Source of the DNA: CADCVW01 sp964251385
GTDB lineage: Bacteria > Pseudomonadota > Alphaproteobacteria > Sphingomonadales > Sphingomonadaceae
Reading direction: 5' to 3'
NCBI GenBank assembly: GCA_964251385.1
Contig: CAXUJK010000005.1
Location: 1 to 64,000, forward strand
Length of the DNA stretch: 64,000 nucleotides
The notes under the pieces are model-generated. The model was not told the DNA's origin. It did no database searches and was given only the letters and a program-made list of their open reading frames with translations. Shown here piece after piece: positions 57,650 through 64,000 of the stretch (the stretch's first letter is position 1; each line of letters starts with the position of its first letter). A program made the position numbers and the translations under genes.

Positions 57650-60600
57650 GGTCTCTTCTCGCTTTCCGGGGTCTGAATGGAGGTGCCGGGCACCGTGTCG
57701 ATCGGCAGCGGCTGCGACTGGCGAATGAGGTCGCGAGGGTCGTTGAACGAGCGCGCGGTGGCGAGCAGCGCGCGAAACTGGCCGCGGATCGCGATGTTGA
57801 ACTTGAACGGCAGGCCGGTGATCTGCTTGAGGATCCCCGTCGCCTTCTCGTTCTGGTTGCGGCCGGTCACCGTGAAGCGGCTGAGGAACTCGCCGTCCAG
57901 CTCGCCGTCGAGATACACGCTCATGCTGCTGTAGCGCAGCGATTTGAGCGCGTCGAAGGCGAGCTTGCCGTAGGTGCCGAGCGCCTTGTCGGACAGCACG
58001 CCGACATAGGCGAGCGTGCCCCCGCCCTCCCGCGAGGTGAGCGATCCGCCGACGATGCGCCCGCCCGTCTCGTCGAAGACCATCGGGATCGTGCCATCGA
58101 AGATGCCGGTGGTCGAGATGTTCTCGAACCCGAACTGTTGGACGAACTGCGCCGCGTCCATGCCACGCACACGGAACGTCAGCTTCTTCGGTGCGGGGCG
58201 GCCGAGCTCCAAAATCGTTTCTTCGAGGATGAGTTCGCCGCCCGCGTATGGCCACCGCCCCTGCTCGACGCGAACGCGCTGGCCGGGGAGGAGCTGGTAG
58301 CGAATCTGTCCGTCCGAGACGAGGATGCCCGCGTTGATCTCGGCGATGTCGACCGACTGGCCGGGCGCGGTGGTGAGGCCGAGCAGGTCGGAGAAGACGA
58401 GTTCGCCCTTGATGCCGCTGACCGGCCCGAACGCGGCGGCGAGGTCGAGGTCGTCGGTGCGGAAGCGGCCGTCGCTGGTTACGCCGTCGCGGTTCCAACG
58501 CACGTTGCCGCGCCCGCGCACGATGCCGTCGACGAGCGCGACGACGCCGGTGGTCAGCCGGGTCAGCGCCTCGGGCTGGAACGTCGGGCCGAACGCGATG
58601 CCGGGGACGTCGAGGACCGCGTTGCCCGTGCCGTCGCGCAGGTCGTGCGCGATCGTGACGTCGCTTACCTCGGTTCCGGTCTCCGGATCGACCAGGGTCG
58701 CGCCGGCGGCGATGCGGTTGTCGGCGAGCCTGAGGCGGGCCGCGTTCGCGCGCAACGGGAAGAAGCGCGGATTGGCGGCGGCATCGGCGACGGTCAGCGC
58801 GCCGCCGATGTCGAGGACGTTGCGACGGTAGCTCCAGTCGCCCGCCGCGCCGCTCAGCAGCAGCGGAACCTGGCCGATCCTGGCGCGGCCGTCGCGACCG
58901 AAGGTGCCCGCAAAGTCACTGCCGCGCCAACCGCCGTCGACCGCTTCGACGTCGAACGTGGTCTGCGAGGGTGCGTCGCCGATACGCAGGCCGACATCGC
59001 GCGCGTCGAAGCGGCGGGCCGCGAGCCGCGCGTCGAAGGTGTCGGCGGCGGCCGCGATCACCCCCCATCGGACGCGCAAGTCGTCGGCGCGGACGGTCGA
59101 TCGATCAATAAAGATGCGGCTTCGTGAAGCGTTGGCCGAAAACGGTCGCCCCGCGAAGAGCCCGGCGAAGCGCGGCGCGGCGATCGTCGCCCCCGTCGTG
59201 AGGCCGCCGTTGCGGAGCAGCGCGCCGTCCGGGCACAGCGGCAGCGCGGTCGGTCCGAGCCGCAAATTGCCGTAACGCAGGGCTTGCCAGCGCGCCGGGA
59301 AGCAGCCTTCGTTGAACGCGTATGCGCCGCGAGGGCCGACCCGGCCCGCGATCGGCACGACCAACCCTTCGACACGCCCGCCGCGCCATGCGCCGTCGAG
59401 CGTCGCGACCGTCCCGATCCGCGTGCGGCCGCCGCCGAGGCTGGCGAAGCGCACGGGGGCCAGAGCGAGGCGCGTGCCGCCCGCCGCGTAAGGCGAGATA
59501 TTCAGCACGCCGTTGACCAGCCCGCCCGGCCTCTTCTGATCGAAGGCGAGTGTCGCTGTGGGTAGGCCGCCGCCCGCCAATGCCGCCTGGCCGTCGATAC
59601 GGAGCAGCCCGGCGGGCCAGTAGTAGGACAGCCCCTCCCCGCCCGCGATCCCGATCCGTGCGCCGCTTGCGCTGCCCGCGCGCATCGCGGTCATGCGCGC
59701 GCCGCCGCCGCGTGGACCGTGAACGAGGTGGAGCTGTCCCGACACGTTCAGATCGCGCAGGGCTCGGGCAAGCGCAGAGGCGGCGGCGGTGCCAAGCGGC
59801 GCGAGCGGCGTGTTCGCGGCAGCGCGCAGCGGTCGTACGAGCGATGCGCGCATAGCCGGACTCAGCGCGAGATTGCTCATGGCCAGATCGCCGAACAAGC
59901 CGAAGCGCGCCGCCGCCGGTTGCGCGCGATATCTCCCGTCGAAGCGCAAGGTCCGGCCCGCATGCGCGGCGAAGCGCGCGTCGCGAGCGCCGACGCGGAG
60001 CGCGCCCAGCGTGACCGCCCGATCGCCCGCGAAGTCGATGTCGCCCGTCACGCCGCCCAGCGTTCCGCGCGCGACGTCCAGCCGGGCGACGGCAAGGCCC
60101 GCTTTGCCCCGCCATCTCGCAAAGGACTCCGGAACGCGCGCGTCGATCGTGATCCGCGGCCGCGCGGCGCGCACCGCGCTACTCGGACATTCGATCGACG
60201 CGGCGGAGACGGGGCCGGTAACGTGCGGCGCGCGCGCGTCGATCGCCAGCCCGAAGCGCGCGCGGACGGCGGTCGCGGCACAGGCACCGGCGTCGACGCG
60301 CGGCGCGGAAGCGGCGAGCCGGCCTCGGAACCCGTCCGACAGTTTGCCGCGTCCTTCAATTGCGAGCCCGAAGATTCCGGCGGAAGTGACGAGCCGGATC
60401 TGCGTGTCGCCCAAGTCAACCTCGAAATCGGGAAACGCGAACGGTTTGCCTGCTGGCGGAGGAAGCAGGCGGTCGATCTGTCCCAGCCGCAGCTTGCCGC
60501 CGACCAGCGCGCCGCGCAGCCGCACGCCCCTCGCGGTGATCTTGCGCACGGTCACGCCGGGCCGCGTGGGCCGCAGGATAGACCAACGCGTGGTGACGAG

Positions 60601-60819
60601 CACCTCGGCCCGATCCGCCGTCAGATCGGGCGCGCGGGGGTCGCCGATGACGACGTCTTCCAGCCGCTGCAGGCTGGGCCCGACCTGCACGATGCGGTAG
60701 GTCGCCCGCACGCCGCGCCGCGCCAGTTCTGCGTCAAGCGCGTCGGCGGCGATCGGGCGGCGTTGCATCCACAGCCCGGCCGCAACCGCGACGATCAGCA
60801 GCAGGAGGGCGAGCAGCAC
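57646..60819 (-). CDS. ydbH: AsmA-like intermembrane phospholipid transport protein YdbH
   Basis: Large periplasm-spanning AsmA/TamB-class protein, at least 1057 residues, that moves phospholipids between inner and outer membranes together with YnbE and YdbL. One N-terminal helix (LLALLLLIVAVAAGLWM) anchors it. The body is repeating beta-rich sequence. The C-terminal YdbH domain has FSDLLGLTTAPGQSVDIAEI, RVEQGRWPYAGGELILEETI and GRNQNEKATGILKQITGLPF. The only usable start is GTG at 60819. Codons just upstream look like cytoplasmic coding sequence (PRRHRLRWV preceding the helix), yet no canonical start lies between them and a TAG. Confidence 0.93.
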   Translation of the reverse strand: MLLALLLLIVAVAAGLWMQRRPIAADALDAELARRGVRATYRIVQVGPSLQRLEDVVIGDPRAPDLTADRAEVLVTTRWSILRPTRPGVTVRKITARGVRLRGALVGGKLRLGQIDRLLPPPAGKPFAFPDFEVDLGDTQIRLVTSAGIFGLAIEGRGKLSDGFRGRLAASAPRVDAGACAATAVRARFGLAIDARAPHVTGPVSAASIECPSSAVRAARPRITIDARVPESFARWRGKAGLAVARLDVARGTLGGVTGDIDFAGDRAVTLGALRVGARDARFAAHAGRTLRFDGRYRAQPAAARFGLFGDLAMSNLALSPAMRASLVRPLRAAANTPLAPLGTAAASALARALRDLNVSGQLHLVHGPRGGGARMTAMRAGSASGARIGIAGGEGLSYYWPAGLLRIDGQAALAGGGLPTATLAFDQKRPGGLVNGVLNISPYAAGGTRLALAPVRFASLGGGRTRIGTVATLDGAWRGGRVEGLVVPIAGRVGPRGAYAFNEGCFPARWQALRYGNLRLGPTALPLCPDGALLRNGGLTTGATIAAPRFAGLFAGRPFSANASRSRIFIDRSTVRADDLRVRWGVIAAAADTFDARLAARRFDARDVGLRIGDAPSQTTFDVEAVDGGWRGSDFAGTFGRDGRARIGQVPLLLSGAAGDWSYRRNVLDIGGALTVADAAANPRFFPLRANAARLRLADNRIAAGATLVDPETGTEVSDVTIAHDLRDGTGNAVLDVPGIAFGPTFQPEALTRLTTGVVALVDGIVRGRGNVRWNRDGVTSDGRFRTDDLDLAAAFGPVSGIKGELVFSDLLGLTTAPGQSVDIAEINAGILVSDGQIRYQLLPGQRVRVEQGRWPYAGGELILEETILELGRPAPKKLTFRVRGMDAAQFVQQFGFENISTTGIFDGTIPMVFDETGGRIVGGSLTSREGGGTLAYVGVLSDKALGTYGKLAFDALKSLRYSSMSVYLDGELDGEFLSRFTVTGRNQNEKATGILKQITGLPFKFNIAIRGQFRALLATARSFNDPRDLIRQSQPLPIDTVPGTSIQTPESEKRP

Positions 60820-60999
60820 CCACCTCAGCCGGTGCCGGCGAGGACGTCCGGCGACCCGCGCGTCCTCGATCGGGCCGTCCTCGATGGGGGATGGCTGGTC
60901 AGCGATCGTTCCGGCCCTTCCCCATGCGCGTTGCTACCCTGTCCGCCGCCGGTGCGTAAGTCCGTTGCCGGCGTTCCTTCCCACCCCTAATCTCCCTCC

Positions 61000-61707
61000 A
61001 TGACCGGGGCTTTAACCGCCGATCCCGCCGATCCCGCCGTTACCGACGGCACCGGCCACCGCGCGCGGTTGCGCCAGCGCATGTTCGACGGCGGGCACGA
61101 GGCGCTGCACGACCATGAGCTCGTCGAGTATCTGCTCGGCCTGGCCTTGCCGCGGCGCGACACCAAGCCGCTCGCCAAGCAGCTGCTCCACGATTTCGGC
61201 GGGCTGGCCGCCTTGCTCACCGCCGACGCGGCGGCGCTGTCCCGTAGCGGATTGCCCGACGGCGCCGTGGGGGCGCTCAAGATCGCACAGACGTCGGCGC
61301 TGCGGCTCCTGCAGGCGCAGGTGAAGGGGCGGCCCGTGCTGTCGAGCTGGCAGGCGCTCCTCGATTATCTGCATGCCGACATGGCGCATGGCGGCATCGA
61401 GCGCGTGCGCGTGCTGTTCCTCAATTCCAAGAACGTGCTGATCGCGGACGAATTGTTGTCGCAAGGTTCGGTCGACGAGGCGGCGGTCTACATCCGCGAG
61501 GTGATCCGTCGCGCGCTCGAGCTGGCCGCGACCGCGATCATCCTGGTCCACAATCACCCGAGCGGCGACCCCGCCCCCAGCCGTCAGGACATCCAGCTGA
61601 CGCGCGACATCGTCGAGGCGGGGCGGCACCTGAAGATCGCGGTGCACGACCACGTGATCATCGGCACGAGCGGGCATGTATCGTTGCGAGCGCAAGGGTT
61701 GCTCTGA
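61000..61707 (+). CDS. radC: RadC-family JAB/MPN protein
   Basis: 235-residue RadC homologue with a helix-hairpin-helix-like N-terminus and a C-terminal JAMM/MPN domain; a direct DNA-repair role has been questioned. The N-terminal part has HRARLRQRMFDGGHEALHDH and ELVEYLLGLALPRRDTKPLA. The JAMM metal site is LVHNHPSGDPAPSRQDIQLT, with the downstream Asp in VHDHVIIGTSGHVSLRAQGL. Divergent from ydbH by about 180 nt. A family B repeat follows within 5 nt of its stop. Confidence 0.95.
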   Translation: MTGALTADPADPAVTDGTGHRARLRQRMFDGGHEALHDHELVEYLLGLALPRRDTKPLAKQLLHDFGGLAALLTADAAALSRSGLPDGAVGALKIAQTSALRLLQAQVKGRPVLSSWQALLDYLHADMAHGGIERVRVLFLNSKNVLIADELLSQGSVDEAAVYIREVIRRALELAATAIILVHNHPSGDPAPSRQDIQLTRDIVEAGRHLKIAVHDHVIIGTSGHVSLRAQGLL

Positions 61708-61711
61708 CGCA

Positions 61712-61798
61712 CGTCATCCAGCGCATGCTGGGATCTCAGCGGGGTTCGACGACCGGCAGTCGCGTTCCCCTGAGATCCCGGCCTGCGTCGGGATGACG
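61712..61798. repeat. Family B dispersed palindromic repeat, copy 2
   Basis: Left arm CGTCATCCAGCGCATGCTGG then GATCTCAG; right arm CCTGAGATCCCGGCCTGCGT then CGGGATGACG. About 30 nt of variable sequence lies between. It fills the gap between radC and purB. Confidence 0.87.
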
Positions 61799-61828
61799 AC
61801 GGGCCATTAGCCGTATACCGGCCGCGCC

Positions 61829-63124
61829 ATGATCGCACGCTACTCCCGCCCCAACATGGTTGCGCTCTGGACCGCGGAGTCGCGCTTCCGCATCTGGTTC
61901 GAGATCGAGGCGCACGCGCTGGACGCGATGGCGGAACTCGGGACCGTGCCAAAGGAAGCGGCCGCCGCGGTGTGGGCACGCGGGAAGTTCGAAGTCGACC
62001 GAATCGACGCGATCGAGGCGGAGACGAAGCACGACGTCATCGCGTTCCTGACCAACGTAGCCGAACATGTCGGCGACGAAGCACGCTTCCTCCATCAGGG
62101 GATGACAAGTTCGGACGTGCTCGACACGGCGTTCGCGGTGCAGCTCGCCCGGGCCTCGGACATCCTGCTCGCCGACATCGACGCGCTGCTGGCCGCGCTC
62201 AAGCGCCGCGCGTTCGAGCACAGGACGACGCCGACGATCGGGCGCAGCCACGGCATTCATGCCGAGCCTGTCACGTTCGGGCTCAAGCTCGCGCAAGCCT
62301 ATGCCGAGTTCGCGCGTAACCGCGAGCGCCTCGTCGCGGCGCGGGCCGAAGTGGCCACCTGCGCGATCTCTGGCGCGGTGGGCACGTTCGCCAACATCGA
62401 CCCGCGCGTGGAGGCGCATGTGGCGGAAAAGATGGGGCTGACCGTCGAGCCCGTGTCGACGCAGGTCATCCCGCGCGACCGGCACGCGATGTTCTTCGCG
62501 ACGCTTGCCGTGATCGCGTCCTCGGTCGAACGGCTTGCGGTCGAGATCCGCCACCTGCAACGCACCGAGGTTCTGGAGGCGGAGGAATATTTCGCACCCG
62601 GCCAGAAAGGTTCATCCGCGATGCCGCACAAGCGCAACCCGGTGCTGACCGAAAACCTGACTGGGCTTGCCCGCATGGTCCGCTCCTACGCGCAACCCGC
62701 GGCAGAGAACGTCGCTCTGTGGCACGAGCGCGACATCAGCCATTCGTCCGTCGAGCGCATGATCGGCCCGGACGCGACGATCACGCTCGACTTCATGCTG
62801 GCGCGGCTGACGGGGGTGGTCGACAAGCTGCTCGTCTACCCGGAGCGCATGCGCAGGAACCTCGACCGCATGGGTGGGCTCGTCCATTCCCAGCGCGTGC
62901 TGCTCGCGCTGACGCAGGCCGGGGTGAGCCGGGAGGACGCGTACCGGCTGGTTCAACGCAATGCCATGCGGGTGTGGGAGTCCGACGGGGCGCTGTCGCT
63001 GCTCGAGTTGCTCAAGGCGGACGCCGAGGTGACCTTGAGCGACGACGCCTTGGCCGAGCTGTTCGACCTGGACTACCACTTCAAGCACGTCGACACGATC
63101 TTCGCGCGGGTTTTCGGGACTTAA
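61829..63124 (+). CDS. purB: Adenylosuccinate lyase
   Basis: Catalyses two fumarate-releasing steps of purine synthesis: SAICAR to AICAR and adenylosuccinate to AMP. It is 431 residues, the shorter bacterial form. The start MIARYSRPNMVALWTAESRF is standard. His68 (AETKHDVIAFLTNVAEHVG) and His141 (TIGRSHGIHAEPVTFGLKLA) are the active-site histidines, and the signature loop is GQKGSSAMPHKRNPVLTEN (Ser262/263). The gene stands alone between two family B repeats, about 30 nt and 2 nt from its start and stop. Confidence 0.97.
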   Translation: MIARYSRPNMVALWTAESRFRIWFEIEAHALDAMAELGTVPKEAAAAVWARGKFEVDRIDAIEAETKHDVIAFLTNVAEHVGDEARFLHQGMTSSDVLDTAFAVQLARASDILLADIDALLAALKRRAFEHRTTPTIGRSHGIHAEPVTFGLKLAQAYAEFARNRERLVAARAEVATCAISGAVGTFANIDPRVEAHVAEKMGLTVEPVSTQVIPRDRHAMFFATLAVIASSVERLAVEIRHLQRTEVLEAEEYFAPGQKGSSAMPHKRNPVLTENLTGLARMVRSYAQPAAENVALWHERDISHSSVERMIGPDATITLDFMLARLTGVVDKLLVYPERMRRNLDRMGGLVHSQRVLLALTQAGVSREDAYRLVQRNAMRVWESDGALSLLELLKADAEVTLSDDALAELFDLDYHFKHVDTIFARVFGT

Positions 63125-63125
63125 C

Positions 63126-63212
63126 GTCTTCCCAGCGCATGCTGGGATCTCAGGGGTATGAAGCTGCCGGCGGTTGAGCCTCGCCGAGATCCCAGCCTGC
63201 GCCGGGATGACG
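63126..63212. repeat. Family B dispersed palindromic repeat, copy 3
   Basis: Left arm CGTCTTCCCAGCGCATGCTG then GGATCTCAG; right arm GAGATCCCAGCCTGCGCCGG then GATGACG. It starts immediately after the purB stop. The left half matches copy 2 over about 20 nt. Confidence 0.87.
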
Positions 63213-63282
63213 GAGGCCTGGCGTGTATTGCTAGATCAACACAGCAATGCTATGAGCCCAGGAAGCAGGAGGTGTCAGGATC

Positions 63283-64000
63283 ATGTATAGCGAAGCCGAT
63301 ATCGAAGCCGCCGTCGCCTCCGGGGCCTTGTCCGCCGAAGCCGCGGCGGGCCTGAGAGGCCACGTCGCGGCAACCAGCGCGTCGCCCGCCGTGGACGAGG
63401 AGAACTTCCGTCTGCTGACCGGCTTCAACGACATCTTCGTCACGATCGCCGCGGTGCTGCTGCTGAGCGCGATCGGATGGATCGGGAACGCGATGATCGA
63501 CCGTGGCAACGACGCGGTTCCGTTGCCGATCGGTGCGTTCGCCGTCGCCGCCGCGTCGTGGGGCCTGGCCGAGTTCTTCACGCGGCGGCGACGCATGGCA
63601 TTGCCCAGCATCGTCCTGCTGCTGGCGTTCGTTGGCGCGGTCTTCGCGGGAACGGGCCTGGCGATCGCGGGCGCGCTGGACGCGACCACCGATGTCCGGA
63701 CGTCCTTCGATACCGGCGATTCCGCCGCGGGCCAGGCGCTCGCCGGCGTCCTGCTCGCGATCACCGCCGCGGTGACGGCCGCCGCGGCGTGGCTGCACTG
63801 GCGCAGGTTCCGGGTGCCGATCACGGTCGCCGCGGGCGCGGTCGCGATCGTGGGCAGCGCGATCGGTATCGTGCTCGCCGCGGTTCCGCAGGCGCGCGAC
63901 TATGTGCTGCCGCTCGTGTTCGTCGGCGGCGTCGCCTTGTTCGCGCTTGCCATGCGGTGGGACGTGTCCGACCGCGAGCGGGTGACGCGCAGTTCGGACG
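63283..64000 (+). CDS. Polytopic membrane protein (DUF2157-like), 3' end beyond window
   Basis: The frame is open from the ATG at 63283 to the window edge, giving 239 visible residues. AGGAGG lies about 9 nt upstream. The soluble N-terminus MYSEADIEAAVASGALSAEA resembles the start of DUF2157 membrane proteins. Hydrophobic helices follow in pairs (IFVTIAAVLLLSAIGWIGNA, PIGAFAVAAASWGLAEFF, ALPSIVLLLAFVGAVFAGTG, LAGVLLAITAAVTAAAAWLH, ITVAAGAVAIVGSAIGIVLA, VLPLVFVGGVALFALAM). Function is unknown; the family assignment is tentative. Confidence 0.8.
   Translation, partial: MYSEADIEAAVASGALSAEAAAGLRGHVAATSASPAVDEENFRLLTGFNDIFVTIAAVLLLSAIGWIGNAMIDRGNDAVPLPIGAFAVAAASWGLAEFFTRRRRMALPSIVLLLAFVGAVFAGTGLAIAGALDATTDVRTSFDTGDSAAGQALAGVLLAITAAVTAAAAWLHWRRFRVPITVAAGAVAIVGSAIGIVLAAVPQARDYVLPLVFVGGVALFALAMRWDVSDRERVTRSSD

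Overview
The window is about 64 kb of a GC-rich alphaproteobacterial chromosome. It is most likely from a sphingomonad (Sphingomonadaceae, Sphingomonas-like). The reasons are GcrA as cell-cycle regulator, a two-gene glycine decarboxylase (gcvPA/gcvPB), an F0 operon with paired b and b' subunits, a YdbH/YnbE/YdbL operon, a Cpa/Tad pilus cluster, and several families of dispersed palindromic repeats. It looks like core chromosome: no integrase, transposase, phage or CRISPR genes were found. It does contain degraded genes and repeat insertions.

Layout. 1-8.3 kb: the 3' end of rpsD, a secreted S9 peptidase, the agmatine-to-putrescine pair aguA/aguB with a DUF421 gene between them, a family 5 uracil-DNA glycosylase, folK, tRNA-Lys(TTT), a PAP2 phosphatase, a DUF2383 protein and a DUF938 methyltransferase. 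8.3-13.3 kb: the glycine cleavage operon gcvT-gcvH-gcvPA-gcvPB on the minus strand behind a tandem glycine riboswitch. 13.3-15.4 kb: a lipoprotein, ispH and rnhA. 15.6-23 kb: cpaA-cpaB-cpaC-cpaD-cpaE-tadB-tadC plus a small membrane coiled-coil protein; the motor ATPase gene cpaF and a pilin gene are not here. 23-29 kb: ppdK, glyS, glyQ. 29-34.6 kb: a TraB/GumN lipoprotein, rplY, pth, a frameshifted lower-GC gene, ychF and a MaoC hydratase. 34.6-40.4 kb: a Gly/Tyr/Arg-rich lipoprotein, the cytochrome bc1 operon petABC, then trmL-hemF-GNAT. 40.4-49 kb: a membrane protein, lipB, a Met-rich lipoprotein, an exported protein, argD-hslO-queC-queE, an Arg/Asp-rich exported protein, an ABC-2 permease and gcrA. 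49-57 kb: a Doc toxin remnant, parE, apaG, recO, uvrC and the F0 ATP synthase genes. 57-64 kb: ydbL-ynbE-ydbH, radC, purB and a partial membrane protein.

Three families of dispersed palindromic elements are the most unusual structure here. Family A (three copies, about 93-112 nt) has three nested inverted repeats. Family B (three copies, about 87 nt) is built from TGGGATCTCAG-type arms; two copies bracket purB and one encodes the last ~20 residues of the uracil-DNA glycosylase. Family C (two copies, about 140-146 nt) fills the glyQ-glyS gap, and its second copy lies in frame inside glyS, adding about 47 residues to an essential aminoacyl-tRNA synthetase. Two such elements are therefore translated.

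Functional links. The glycine riboswitch should turn on glycine catabolism when glycine is abundant. argD-hslO-queC-queE form a compact minus-strand run. The bc1 complex and the F0 sector both serve oxidative phosphorylation. uvrC, recO, radC and the glycosylase are DNA repair genes. All functions are inferred from protein motifs and gene order; no database search was run.
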